From positions 1-64,000 of the forward strand of contig JAANYP010007214.1 of assembly GCA_020465985.1 (NCBI GenBank): 64,000 bases of DNA, in the 5' to 3' direction. Each line of letters begins with the position of its first letter. The stretch's first letter is position 1. The notes under the pieces are model-generated. The model was not told where the DNA came from. It did not search any database and was given only the letters and a program-made list of their open reading frames with translations. This document shows positions 30,346-43,500 of the stretch, in pieces. The DNA is from Centrapalus pauciflorus (lineage: Eukaryota > Streptophyta > Magnoliopsida > Asterales > Asteraceae). The translations under genes and the position numbers were made by a program.

Positions 30346-33193
30346 ATGTCATCCTTAGATAGATTGATTAGGTGCAGCGTATCATATACTCTCAAACTTA
30401 CTTTGTCTTCTATATCCTTCATTACTGCTTCAGCTATATCATTGTCTATATACCACCATTTCATGTTTCTAAGAACATCCTGTAGCATAGACTTCAATGG
30501 TACCTTCTTCAAGCATCTGACAGGTTTGTACACCATTTTAGCCCATGGTTTTCCCAAGTGAGGATATATCCTCGACTCATCCTCAACTCTCTTTCCTGAC
30601 CTCGGCTTGAGTCTTTCAAACCTTTTGGATCTACCCTCTCTTCTGATTATCTTAGAGATCATTTCAGCATAAGGGTCATCTCCAATGTTTATCAACTCTT
30701 TCCATGCTAATTCTTTCACTTCAACCTTTGGCAGTGTGTTTAACACTTTAAGCGTTCGCCTCAGGTATTGAAGTCCATCTCTTCTTTTTAGTATAAATAG
30801 CTGCAGTGTCGAATAACCAGCTAAGTATTTCACCAGAGAGATTTTCAGCGTTTGGCACTCTCATCTTCTTCTTCATCTTTGGCTTTGCTTTCTTCTCTTC
30901 CTTATGGAACCAAAGGTTTAACAATTCAGCTCTGTTTGGTTCTTTATCAGCTTCCTCCAGTTCTGAATCTTCCACAGAGGCCATTTTAATCTCATCTATA
31001 TCAATTACATTTTGATCATTATGCACATATTGTTCTGTGATGGGTTGTGAATGAATGATTACTTCATCTACGTTGTCATCTTCATCTTCCACGACCTCCT
31101 CATTAGATTTCCAATCAACTACGTCTTCTGGAATAAATTCCCCTTCTTCCAATTCTTCAATATCATCCTCAAAATCGAACACTATTTCTTCTTCTTCTAT
31201 ATCCATCAGAGCATCTATCATCTCGCTCTCAATGGTTTAAGAAGATTCACCTTCTGCCCTTTCTTCTACTGCAGATTAACCTGGCTCCCCCTGAATCGAT
31301 GCTCACTGAGCAGTTGGAAAATCTGCTAGCTCACTTTCTTTTCCAGTCTCGGGATCATTATCGTCATCATCATCTCTTCTTATTACTTGGGCTTCTTTAC
31401 AGCTAGTCTCCCCCTGAGCTTGAAGATTTTTTAGTATTTGCTCTAGGAGGGACTTCATTGTTTTAATCTCAGAAGCTTGATCAGTAACAGTTGTTTTTAG
31501 TTCAGCGTTCTCCTGATCGAGTCTGGCATTATGAGCTTGAAGTTCTTTGACTGCTGTGGTTAGCTTAAAGATTTAGACTGATTGGAAATCCACCTTGCTC
31601 CTCAGCTCTGTAAATCGCTGATTCTCAGTGAATGTGGATGATGTAGATGGAATAGATGTAGTTGGTGATGGAGTGATGGATGGTTGAACAGCTGGAATTA
31701 CAGGCTCTGGAGCTGTGGTGGATGAAGCTCCCTGCATAAATCTGTGCCGCTTCGCCCTATGCCTAGGAACGAGGGGAGTTGGATCTTCTGCTTCAAAATC
31801 AGAATCATCATCATCTGAGGCTCTTGCACTTTCCTCCTCTCTCGAACTAACTACTATTCTTGATCCATATCTGCCGATTCGAACAAATGGATCAACACGT
31901 TCGACTGCTACTTCTTCTACTTCCACTTCTTCAACTTCCTCAGGAGTAGACTCAGACTCTGAGGTGGTCATTGCTTGACCTTCCACCTCAGTCTCTCTTT
32001 CACCCTAGACCTCAATGTCCATATCCTCACCTTCTGGTGGCTGATACGCATCAATCTCTGTAAAGATATCATGGAACTCTCCTGGAGGATCCAAAACGTC
32101 CTGAACCAATTGTTCAGTTAGATTTAGGTCCGAGTTAGTCCCTTGAGCCCAGATTTCTTCGAGGGTCTCTGCCCTAGGATCAACTTCTGGGGCCAAGCCT
32201 AAAGGGCCCGCAGCGTCTGATGATGGACCTGCTGCCGTTGATTCTTGAATTCTGCTTGAGGATAGCCTCGGAGCCTGAATTGGTCTTTCCTGAGCTCTCT
32301 GCCTCCTGCGAGGTTGCGGTTGAGGTCGTTGCTGTTGTTGTGGTTGTTGCTGCAGTGGCTGCGGCTGAGGACCTTCACCAGCCCAGTTATCCCCTTTTGG
32401 GGCAACAAAATCTGGATCTATCACTGACCCAAAGAGAGGTGCATCAAGAGGCCTGACCTGCTCAGCCCTGCGGGCATTGTGCGACTGGCAGTCAGCAAAA
32501 ATTCGTTTATCAATAATAGCTACACTTGGAAGATCTGGAAGCTATGGCAGATTCGGCAAAAAAATGACGGATAAGCATCATCGTGAAGCGCGGATACATC
32601 AAAAATCTTTCAGGCGCCGGAGCTGTAATCTGGTGCACAAACTCCGCAAAGAACATTTCTGAATAGCTAAAATGCTTTTTATATATCAAAGCAATCATAG
32701 CCGACTGCATCTTGGAGACAATGTAGTCGAATCCCGCCTTTTTCGGTGCAAAGCACACCATAATCACATGCGCCAAATATCTCCACTGTCCTATTAATCC
32801 ACTTTTCATGAATGAAGCATTGGTTATATCTAGTGCATATCCCATACGCAGTAAGGCCGCTTGCCTTCTATGTACAAGGAAATCAATGGGCCCCGCCTCT
32901 TGTTCTACAGACCCTAGCTGCAAAACTTGATGGAGCATATCAGCGGAGAAAACGATTGGCTGCCCTCCAACTCTTGTTCTCAAAACTGTTGGCGTCACAG
33001 TGCAGTCTACTTGTAAGTGTTCCCAAAATTGTCTTACATATGGTAAGACTATTTGCACATAATGAGATAGGGCATAAGAAACCCTGGAATGTGCCAAAAA
33101 TTCCACCATCTGTCTGAGCGACTGAGCTTCGGGAAGCTCCCTATCTGGAGACATTACCATATTATGCTTTTGAAAGAATGCTCTATCACCCAT
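30318..33193 (-). pseudogene. Copia-3 extra ORF, second copy, decayed
   Basis: Starts MGDRAFFQKHNMV at 33193, 2 nt after TGTGCAG, and follows the whole Copia-1 extra ORF: N-terminal domain with YVRQFWEHLQVDC and MKSGLIGQW, Gln-rich tract, acidic linker, helical part, and the C-terminal LFILKRRDGLQYLRRTL domain. Frameshifts (near 32570 after MMLIRHFF and near 30800) and stops break it, and its last ~45 codons are replaced by the rearranged region. Closest to the other Copia-3 copy. Confidence 0.88.
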
Positions 33194-33195
33194 AT

Positions 33196-33691
33196 CTGCA
33201 CAAAAAAACAGTAACCACATTAGTAAAATGATAAACAAATGAAACTTGTTTAATTTCGAATTTGTTTTATTTTGAACTTACATAAGTCTAAAATCCAACA
33301 CATTCGAATTTCTACAAGTTTTGAAATATTTTATAAAAACATTTAAATATAATAACAAATTCGAAGATATATATTCGAATTTGACTGAATTCGAATTTGT
33401 TGAAAAATTCGAATTTTCTGACAAGTTCGAACACGATGAACATGTTTGAAGTCGGTCACTTTCGAATATAAATCCATGATTTTAACCCCATTTGACTTAG
33501 AAAATAGTATTAACTAGTCCCATTTGGTCCTAATCGAATATTTATGTAACTTATTTGAAGTTTTACCGATTAAAACTTGTGATTTTGAATCATCAAGTTT
33601 AAACCTCAAAAACTTCAAAATTGATCGATTTTTTTTTTGCTAAAAATGAGTCCTAAACTACCTAAACTTTGTATAATACTGATGTTTATAC
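33196..33691 (-). other. Predicted leader intron, second extra ORF of Copia-3 (496 nt)
   Basis: Minus strand: donor-like AATCTAG|GTATAAAC at 33691 and TTTTTTTGTGCAG ending at 33196, followed by AT and ATG. Confidence 0.5.
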
Positions 33692-33846
33692 CTAGATTTG
33701 TTGGTAGATTTGAACACAAATGAACAAAACTTCGAGAAATAGTAGAAGATTCGAACGACAAGTTCGAAAGATAAAGTCGAAATCGCCTTGAACAAGTTCG
33801 AAAAGATAGAATCGAAGGTAGGTGATATTAATGTTCACTGTTGACC

Positions 33847-33854
33847 TTTATATA
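33847..33854 (-). promoter_or_regulatory. Internal TATA box, second unit of Copia-3
   Basis: TATATAAA on the minus strand in GTTAGTATATAAAGGTCAACAG, 162 nt before the donor-like site. Confidence 0.5.
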
Positions 33855-34498
33855 CTAACCACCTTCGAACTTGTAGTTTAATTCGATTTTTCTGACAGAT
33901 TCGAATGTAATTCGAATTTGTCTTAAAATTCTAATATAATTGAAAATTTTGAAAATCCTTGAACAAAATTCAACTTTTTCAACTTGTTCGTGTATCGGAA
34001 CAAACTTTGCAAAATTTATTTACATCAAGCAATAGATTTTCATGCCACGTTTGTTTGATCAACCAAAAATGCATCCTAGTAACTTTGACCTTTTTCCTAC
34101 TTAAAAAAAATAAAATAAAATAAAATAAGATAAAATATGAATAAAATTTAAACTTGAACTACTCAAAAATATTTTTAGACTGTACAACCTATACTAACAG
34201 AATATTTTTGGCGAGAAAGTCAAAGAAAGGTTCAATCAGATAGCGGTGTCAACTACGCACTTTCAGTATTACACTCACACACTTAGGAATTTTTTATTCC
34301 TTGACTATTTGTCGTGACACACATTTCTAGGCAATTGTTGGTATTATTTTCCCTTTAAACATGTTACACTTTGGAATATCCCTTGGCCTTTTTATTTATC
34401 AAGAAACTACTTTACGTGTCTCGTACTTAGACATACTTTTATGATCAAGGCATACACACAATGATTATAACTTTTTGGTATTGCAAATTTTTGAAAGG

Positions 34499-35044
34499 TG
34501 TGCTCTCTATGGATCTTTTCTTGACGTGACACTTTCCAACGGGTGCGGAATCCTCGTTAGTGGCTTGACGGAAAGACCACGCACACCGAAATACGAAGAC
34601 TAGCACGGTGACATACGAACAACGGATCATCCCAACACAGTGATTCTCTCCACCCGAAACTCTCTGATTGCTAGCAAGTTCGAGATCACCCTTTTGCTTA
34701 AACTCTCTGAAATCTGCAAAAGTCTAATAATTAATCGAATTAACCCTTAATTATACTGACTGGTTCGACGTTGTCTAGGACAAATTCGAACTTGGCCCAA
34801 GGCCTATTCGGACTTGTCCTCCCAGACAAATTCTAATTACATCCTTCAAACTTATGTTTGAACTTATCTTTGAACTAATGTTTGAACTTATTTTAATACA
34901 TTACACCAAGTTCAAACATACATACAATTAATATCAAACATATATATATATCTAACACTTGTAAATATTCAATATCAAGTAAATTGACTTACATAAAATG
35001 CTATCTATACTTAGACTGCTATCGTCACACAGGATGTACTAACA
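34499..35044 (-). repeat. Inner LTR of Copia-3, 546 bp, different subtype
   Basis: Plus-strand ends TGTGCTCTCTATGG...GTACTAACA, next to GACTCCCCCTTGACGATAG (reverse polypurine tract) at 35045. It matches the outer LTRs in parts (GTGCGGAATCCTCGTTAG) but differs at its left end and in many bases. Its outside neighbour at 34498 is the middle of another intergenic region with no PBS and no matching target duplication. Confidence 0.85.
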
Positions 35045-35085
35045 GACTCCCCCTTGACGATAGCTTCTAATTATTTACATTTTGT

Positions 35086-38000
35086 CTAACTACTTGAACT
35101 ATATAAGCTACTACCTGCATATAAGCATATATCGATACATACTCTAACTATCTTTTGGAATTTCCTAGCCTCAGATCTCCAGCCTTCATGAAAGAAGATA
35201 GGCTGATCGTGTAGCTTTCGTAGGTCATCCTTAGACAGATTTATTAGGTGCAATGGATCATACACTCTCAAAATAAATTTGTCTTCTGTATCTTCCATTA
35301 CAGCTTCAGCTGTATCATTATCTATGTACCATCACTTCAGGTTTCTGAGAACGTCCTGAGGCATAGATTTTAGTGGCACCTTCTTAAAACATTTGACGGG
35401 TTTGTAAACCATTTTAGCCCATGGTCTTCCCCTGTGAGAATCTATCCTTGACTCATCCTCCACTATTTTTCCCGACCTTGGCTTCAGTCTTTCGAACTTT
35501 CCGGATCGGCCCTCTGTTCTGATAATCTTTGCAATAACTTCAGTATAAGGATCCTCACCTATATTGATCAACTCTTTCCAGGCTAACTCCTTCACTTCTA
35601 CCTTTCGCAGTGTGTTAAACACTTTGAGCGTTCGCCTTAGGTATTGGAGTTCGTCTCTTCTCTTTAATATAAAAAGCTGCAGATCCCTGTCAAAGAACCA
35701 GCTAATAATTCCTCCAGAGAGATTTTTGGAACTTGGCACTCTCAACCTCCTTTTCATCTTTGGCTCTGTCTTCTTCTCTTCCTTACGGAACCACAGAATT
35801 AACAGTTCAGCTCTTGTTGGCTCTTTCTCAGCTTCTTCCAGTTCTGAATCTTCTACGGAAGCCAACTTAATCTCATCAATATCAATCACATTTTGCTCGT
35901 TCTGCACGTATAGTTCTGTGATTGGTTGTGAGTGAATGATCACTTCATCAACATTATCATCTTCATCTTCCATGATCTCATCATCAGATTTCCAATCGAC
36001 TATGTCTTCAGGCACAAACTCCCCTTCTTCCAATTCTTCGACATCATCTTCAAAATCAAAAACTATTTCTTCCTCTTCAATATCCATTAGAGCCTCAATC
36101 ATTTCGCTAACTACAGACTTTGAAGCTTCACCTTCAGCACCTTCCATCGCAGTAGACTGACCTGGCTCCCCCTGAATTGCTTGCTCAGCAGTTGGAAAAT
36201 TTGCTAGCTAACTTTCTTTTCTTGCTTCGGGATCATTGTCGTCATCCTCAACTCTCCTCATCTCTTCAGCTTCTTTGCAGCTTGTCTCCCCCTGAGCTTG
36301 AAGATTTTTCATTAGCTGCTCGAGGAGGGACTTCATTGTCTTAATCTCAAAAGCTTGATCAGTAACAATTGTTTTCAGTTCGGCATTCTCCTGATCAAGT
36401 CTGGCGTTACGCATTTGAAGTTCATTAACTGCTTTGGTAAGCTGGAAGATTTGGACTATCTGGAAATCTACTTTGCTCCTTAGCTCTGTGAATCGCTGGT
36501 TTTCAGTGAATGTGGACGAAGTGGATGGAATGGATGTGATTGGTGATGGTGTGATGGATGGTTGAATGGATGGCTGAACACCAGGAATCTCAGGCTCTGG
36601 AGCAGAAGCGGATGAAGCTCCCTGCATGAATCTGTGCCTTTTCGCCCTTTGCCTTGGCACGAGAGGAGTAGGATCTTCTGCTTCATAATCAGAATCATCA
36701 TCATCTGATTCTCTAGCCACTCTCTTTTCCGCCTCTCTTTCACTGACCACAATTCTTCATCCGTGTCTGCCTATTCGAACAGATGGATCAACCGACTGTA
36801 CTGCTACTTCTTCGACTTCTAACTCTTCAACTTCTTCAGACTCCGATTCTGAAGTGGTCATCACTTGACCATCTACATCAGCTTCTCTTTGATCCTGGAT
36901 CTCAAATTCCATTTCTTCATCCTCGGGAGGTTGATATTCGTCAATGTCTCTCATAAGATCATCATAATCAGCTGGAGGCTCCAAAATAGTATCAATTAGC
37001 TTAGCAGTAATATCTTCTTGTGCCTGAGAACCATGTGCCCAAATTTCCTCTAGAGTCTCTACTCGAGGATCAACTTCTGGGGCCACGCCTGAAGGGCCCG
37101 CAGTATCCAATGATGGACCTGCTGCCGATGACTCCTGAATTCTGCTTGAGCTTAGCCTCGAAGCCTGAATCTGTCTTTCCTGAGCTCTTTTGCTTCTTCT
37201 CGGTTGTTGAGGTGGAGGTCGTTGATGTTGCTGAGGTTGTTGTTGTTGTTGCTGCACTGGCTGCGGCTGAGGCCATTCTCCAGCCCAGTTCTCCCCGGCT
37301 GGGGCTACAAACTCTGGATCTACCACTGCACCAAAGAGATGTGCATCCAGTGGTCTAATCTGCTCAGCACTACGGGCGTTATGTGACTAGCAGTCTGCAA
37401 AAATACGTTCATCAATAACTGCGACACTTTGAACATCCGGCAGCTGAGGCAGATTCGGCAAAAAGTGACGGATCAACATCATCACAAAACGCGGATACAT
37501 CAAAAACTTTTCCCGCGCTGGAGCCATGATCTGGTGTACAAACTCCGCAAAGAACATTTTGGAGTAGCTGAAGCTCTTATCATAAACTAAGGCAATCATA
37601 GCGGACTGCATCTTGGATACTATATAGTCAAAACCCGCCTTCTTCGGTGCAAATCACACCATAATCACGTGTGCCAAGTACCTCCACTGGCCTATCAAAC
37701 CGCTCTTCATGTAAGAAGCTTTAGCGATATCGAGTCCATAACCCATGCGCAAAAAGGCCGCTTGCCTTCTATTTAACATGAAATCGATTGGCCCTGCCTC
37801 TTGTTCTACAGTCCCGAGCTGCAAAACTCGACGAAGCATATCAGCTGAAAACAGTATTGGCTGCCCGCCAACCCTTGTCCTTAAAACTGTCGGCGTCACC
37901 GTACAATCAACCTGTAAGTGATCCCAGAATTGCCTAACATATGGCAATATTATCTGCACATTATGGGATAGTGCATACGAGACCCTGGCGTGTGCCAGAA

Positions 38001-38094
38001 ACTCCACCATCTGCCTAAAAGCTTGAGCTTCAGGAAGCTCTCTATCTGGCGATATTACCGTATTATGCTTCTGAAAAAATGCTCTTTCACCCAT
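35086..38094 (-). pseudogene. Copia-3 extra ORF, first copy, five nonsense codons but frame kept
   Basis: Starts MGERAFFQKHNTV at 38094, 2 nt after TGTGCAG. All open pieces (38094-37654, 37611-37387, 37326-36757, 36750-36208, 36147-35332, 35298-35086) lie in one frame, so about 1000 codons are kept with stops only: after AHVIMV, after RIFADC, after RIGRHG, after ARKES and after LRNLK. Domains as in Copia-1: N-terminal domain, Gln-rich tract, acidic linker, coiled coil (LDQENAELKTIV...LLEQLMKNLQAQGE) and conserved C-terminal domain. No indels suggests recent loss. Confidence 0.9.
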
Positions 38095-38096
38095 AT

Positions 38097-38592
38097 CTGC
38101 ACATTAAACAATAACATATATTAGAATTGAAAATAAAAGTGAAACTTCTTTAATTTCGAAATTGTTTTATCTTGAACTTACATAAGTCCAAAATCCAACA
38201 CATTCGAATTTCTACAATTTTGAATTTAAAATTATGCAAACATTTCGACTTTAATAATAAATTCAAAGGACATGTTCGAATTTGACTGAATTCGAGTTTG
38301 TTGACAAATTCGAATTTCCTGACAAATTCGAACATGATGAACATGTTCGAATTCGGTCACTTTCGAACACAAATCCATGATTTTAAACCCATTTGACTTA
38401 GAAATTAGTATCATCTAGTCCTATTAGGTTCTAATCGAAGATGTATGTCATTTATTTGAAGTTTTACCGGTTGAAACTTGTGATTTTGAATAACAAAATT
38501 TAAACTCTTAAAACTTCAAACTTTGTCGATTTTTTTTTTGCTATAAATGAGTCCTAGGATACCTAAATCTTGTATAATACTGATGTTTATAC
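38097..38592 (-). other. Predicted leader intron, first extra ORF of Copia-3 (496 nt)
   Basis: Minus strand: donor-like AATCTAG|GTATAAAC at 38592 and GTTTAATGTGCAG ending at 38097, then AT and ATG. Same length as the second copy. Confidence 0.5.
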
Positions 38593-38750
38593 CTAGATTG
38601 GTAGGTAGATTCGAACACAAAGGAACAAAAGTTCTAGAAATAGTGAAAAAATCGAAATCGGTAACCCCGAAGGTAAGTTCGAAATCGCTTCTGAGCAAGT
38701 TCGAAGATAGAAAATCAAAGGTAGGTGGAAATGAATGTGCACTGTTGACC

Positions 38751-38758
38751 TTTAAATA
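38751..38758 (-). promoter_or_regulatory. Internal TATA-like box, first unit of Copia-3
   Basis: TATTTAAA on the minus strand in GTTAGTATTTAAAGGTCAACAGTG; a weaker form of the box seen in the other copies, 165 nt before the donor-like site. Confidence 0.4.
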
Positions 38759-39452
38759 CTAACCACCTTCGAAGTTGGCATTATGTTCGATTTTACTGAC
38801 AGATTCAAAATTGAATTCGAGTCTGTCTTAAATTCGAACTAAATTTAAAATTTTGAAAATCTTCGAATAAAATTCAACTTATTCAAACTTTTCCAACTTT
38901 TCAACTTTTTCATGCAACGAAACAAACTTTGCAAAATTATTCACACAAAGCGATAGATTTTCATGCAATGTATGTTTATTCAACTAAAAATTTATCCTTA
39001 GTAACTTTGACATTTTTCCTAAAAATAAAAATAAAATAAAATAAAGTAGAATAAAATAAAATAAAATAAAATAAAATTTTGAATAAAATTTAAACTTTAA
39101 CTACTCAAAAATACTTTCAAAATTTACATCCTACACTAACAGAATACTTTTGGCGAGAAAATCAAAGAAAGGTTCAATCAGATAGCGGTGTCAAATACGC
39201 ACTTTCAGTATTTCACTCTCACACTTAGGAATTTTTGATTCCATGATTGTTTGTCGTGACACACATTTCTAGGCGATTGTTGGTATTATTTTCCCTTTAA
39301 ACATGTTACACTTTGGAATATCCCTTGGCCTTTTTATTTATCAAGAAACTATCTTACGTGTCTCATACTTAGACATACATTTATGATCAAGGCATACACA
39401 CAATGATTATAACTTTTTGGTATTGTAAATTTTCTTTAAAATGCAAACGTCG

Positions 39453-39637
39453 GACACAGTTCTGTATTTACATACAATAGAGTGTCTTAGTTTGTCTTAA
39501 AGTTTATTTTAAAGCTAGCAAGACAGCAGTGACAGATCTGTACCGGCGTACAACAAAGAGACTTATCTTGCGAACTCGAGTCAAACCAGAGGCAACAGGT
39601 CTGTACTTACGTACAACAGAGTTACTTGCTCTGACTC
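39453..39637 (-). other. Three consecutive RNA hairpins, Copia-3
   Basis: Outer stems in plus-strand reading: GAGTCA 39578-39583 with TGACTC 39632-39637, GCAAGA 39518-39523 with TCTTGC 39566-39571, and GACAC 39453-39457 with GTGTC 39482-39486. In the minus-strand RNA the apices read TGTAC-GTAA-GTACA, TGTAC-GCCG-GTACA and TGTAT-GTAA-ATACA. Confidence 0.75.
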
Positions 39638-40071
39638 TCAATTCACTATCATTATTTTTCTTTCTTTTCTTTTCTTTAAGATGTATCTGATGTTGCTATA
39701 CATCCCCCAGAAAATTTGCATACCTCATTTAGAATCATTGTATGTATGTCTCTAACATAAAAATTAAGATCATTTGGTCATACATCTAAGTTAGTGACAC
39801 GTATGACTTTTACTTGAATATTTTATTAGCTTTTGAGAGACCCTTTGTGTATTATGCCTACCAACACATCAAACTAGAAAATGTATATCACTTAGAGTTT
39901 TAGGTGCATTATGTGTGAAAGCTTAACACTTAGAGATTGTAACGACTGTGCTAATTTCGTCACTTTGAACCTATGTATCTAAGAATTAACTCATTTTCTA
40001 ATATTCTCTTTTTTTGAGCATTTTATGTTTTTCTTTCTTTTCTTTCATAAATAAGAATAAGCTAATAAGAT

Positions 40072-40192
40072 AACCTACTACCTTACTATAAAAAGAAAGA
40101 AATTCTACTTAGCTACTAAACTTACTATAAAAAGAAAGAAACTCTACTAACTTACTACTATAAAGGGAAATAAATTCTACTAAGGTCAAGTA
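40072..40192 (-). repeat. Minisatellite downstream of pol, Copia-3
   Basis: Three to four units of ACTTACTATAAAAAGAAAGAA-type sequence, 35-45 bp apart. Sits at the same place as the shorter repeats after pol in Copia-1 and Copia-4, with a different unit. Confidence 0.65.
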
Positions 40193-40200
40193 ACTCTAGA

Positions 40201-43200
40201 TTACGCATGTCATTCAGTTGAACTAACAACTCAAAACGTGACTTATCCAAAGCTTTGGTAAATAAATTAGCATTATTATCTTTCGTTGCCACTTTTACCA
40301 GCTTAATTAAATTCTTTTCAGCATAATCACGTTAAAATGGTGTTTTATGTCTATGTGCTTTGTTTTACTGTGTTTAACTAGATTATTGGTTATAGCAATA
40401 GTTGACTGGTTATCTTTCCTAATAAGAGTATGAGTATAAGTCAAATCGTAATCCCGCAATTGTTGTTGTATCCACAAAACCTGGGAACAACAACTACCAG
40501 CAGCAACATATTTGGCCTCGCAAGTTGACACGGCCAACCGAAGTCTGTTTCTTGCATTGCCAGGAAACGAGTCTCCCACCAAGGAACTGACAACCTCCAG
40601 TTGTTGACTTGTGATTCAAGCTGCATCCTCCATAGTCTGAATCCGTGAATGCTTCCAATTCCAGTTCACCATCCACGTGATACCAAAGTCATAGCTTCAG
40701 TTTGGACTTGAGGTATCTCAGAATCCGCTTCACAGCTTTCATGTGCATCTCTTTTGGATTAGCTTGAAACCTAGCACAAATACACACAGCAAACATTATG
40801 TCAGGTCTAGAAGCAGTTAAGTACATAAGTGATCCAATCATGGCCCGATATAACGTTGGATCCACATCGGTATCACTTTCTGTACTCGGTCCGAGATTAT
40901 GATTCGTTTGAATCGGCGTGCTAAAGTGAGCCGTCATCTTGGTTCCTTCCATCCTGAAGCGCTCTAGAATATCGTAGACATACTTCGTCTGATGGATAAA
41001 CATATCCTCCTTCCTTTGTTCAACTTGCAAACCCAGAAAGAAATTTAACTCACCCAAAGCACTCATCTCAAACTTAGACTTCATCACCTTTTCAAAGTCT
41101 TTGCACATCTGCTCGTCTGATGACCCGAAAATGATATCATCGACGTACACTTGTACCAAGATAAAATGTTCACCCTTCCTTTTTACAAACAGCATACTAT
41201 CAATCCTCCCTCTTTCAAACCCGTTGTCTAAAAGATGAGTAGATAGCGTCTCGTACCACGCCCATGGTGCTTGATGTAGTCCATACAAAGCCTTATCTAA
41301 ACGATACACTCTGTCTGGATACTTTGGATCTGTAAACCCGGGCGGTTGTTCCACATACACCAGGTCCTTCACTTTCCCATAAAGAAAAGCACTCTTTACG
41401 TCAAGTTGATAAACTTTAAAACCTTTGAAGGACGCAAAGGCCAGAAACAAACGGATTGCTTCAAGCCTTGCCACTGGCGCAAATACTTCATTGTAATCGA
41501 TTCCTTCCTCTTGGTTGAAACCCTTTACCACTAGTCTTTCCTTGTGGCGAGTCTCAATACCCCGATCATCTCTTTTGAACTTAAAAACCCACTTGGTTCC
41601 TATTGCAACTTCTCCTCGAGGTAATGGAACTAACTCCCACACTCCATGTTTCCTGAATTGTGACAGTTCTTCCTGCATCGCTTCAACCCAAGAGTCGTCT
41701 TTCAGTGCCATTTGCACATTATTCGGCTCTACTTGCGAGATGAATATGAATATAAGCAAGTATGAAAAGCCTCGGAGTCATTGATCATCGACAACAACAC
41801 TGTGTTGTTATTCAAACTACTCCTAGTCCTCACACCAACATTAGGATTTCCTATGATGCTCTCAATCGGATGATACTTATTAATCCTCGATGTTTCTATC
41901 TCATCAACCCTAAGATTATCTCCTAAATTTGATCCTATCTCACCTAAACGGGGAACGACTTCAAACTCTGATTTTCGTTTGTAGGAAGTTCAGAATCATT
42001 CTCTGCTGGAGATCTATCTTCTGTTGTTGTAGGCTCGGAAGTTGATGGAAAGGTCGTCCTCGGAAAACTTTGACCATCGTCATTCAGATTTAATGACGAT
42101 AAGTCCTGTTCGATTGTACCTGCATTTCCATCCAAAGGAATGTTAAATGATTCAAACAGTTTGTCATAATCAAAAATCCATTCCGGACCAGTTTGGGGTT
42201 CATGTGTATAACTTGTAGCATCAATGTTATACACAATCTCTACTGTACCATTTGATTTGCTAAAAACCCGTTTGTTTGGTGAGTTCGGCACATAACCTAG
42301 GAAATAACCTTCGTCAGCCTTTTCACCAAACTTAGGTGGATGTTTTGTTTTCATTAACGTACAGGGTACCCCAAACGGTTTGAAACCAGTTAAACTTGGC
42401 GGCCTTTTATTCAAATCTTCATAACAGGTTTTGTTCAGTGATTTGACAGTAAGGACCCGATTTAAAACATGACACGCGGTATTCACTGCCTCCCCCCAAA
42501 ACATGGTAGGAAGCTTTGAATCTGAGAGCATGGTCCTTGCTGCCTCAATCAAATTCCTGTTTTTCTGTTCTGCCACCCCATTTTGTTGTGGCTCATATGA
42601 TGCACTATGCCCTTTGATAGGCAATATACACCAATTACTGTATTTTTGAATTCCGTTACTCCTGATACGTTTTACCCGTGTCCCGTAGGAGTTTTCCACT
42701 TGGTCTAAGAACCCGATTAGCTTGGCAGATGTCTCGTCCTTCGTACCTAAAAAGAAAACCCAAGAAAATCATGAGTAATCATCAGTAATAACTAAACAAT
42801 CCCAACTACCACCTATACTCCTTTTGTTGATTGGTCCGAACAGGTCCATATGCAACAAATCGAACGTGGCAGCTATAGAGTTCTGAGTCTTCGACTTGGG
42901 TGCCTTCTTATGTTGTTTTCCTTTCTTGCACGGTAGACACTTGTCTTCAAACTGAAAACTCTTCATTGGAACACCTTGCACCAATCCTTTTTTTGTGATG
43001 TAGTTCATTTTTCTCAGGTGCAAGTGTGCCATGTGTCTGTGCCATAAAACTGATTCCGTCTATGAAGCTTTCGATAGTAGACATATTGGTCCCATCGAAT
43101 ATTCCGGATTATTCATGTCTAGCATGTACAGGTCGTTCTTCCTTGGAGCCCTCATTAGTATCCACTCTTCAGGTACTTTGAATCCCGGTTTCAGCACTAA

Positions 43201-43479
43201 CGCCTTAGTATCAGTGAAAAGTACTGAGTTCTTCTTATCACAGATTTGAGATACACTAATGAGATTATGAACAAGTTTATCAACGTGCTAAACTTTAAGT
43301 TTGATAGTCCCATTAGTGACCACTCCAGTACCGGTGATATTTCCTCCTTTATTTCCAACGAATGATACAAATCCCCTATTCCCTCCCTTGAAGTCTGCGA
43401 GTAGACTTCTTTCCCCAGTCATGTGTCTGGAGCAACCACTGTCGACGAACCACTCGTTGTTTAGACCTGTAGTTATCTT
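40201..43479 (-). pseudogene. pol: Copia-3 pol, decayed
   Basis: Begins with the protease region (EWFVDSGCSRHMTGERSLL) after ATGTGCAG at 43480. Integrase (MAHLHLRKMNYITKKGLV, MDLFGPINKRSIGGSW), a long open RT piece 41759-40689 with YVDDIIFGS, and RNase H pieces follow. A stop after GTIKLKV, frameshifts near 41900 and 40680, small deletions in the integrase core, and loss of the terminal stop codon (TTA at 40201-40203) show it is inactive. Confidence 0.9.
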
Positions 43480-43500
43480 CTGCACATGAAAGAAAAGAGG

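Noticed and set aside
30806..31240. Ser- and Phe-rich plus-strand ORFs opposite the acidic parts of the extra ORFs (also 35564-36160), and minus-strand ones at 19175-19444 and 59665-59916
   Set aside because: They are the complements of Glu/Asp-rich codons on the coding strand and show no independent conservation.
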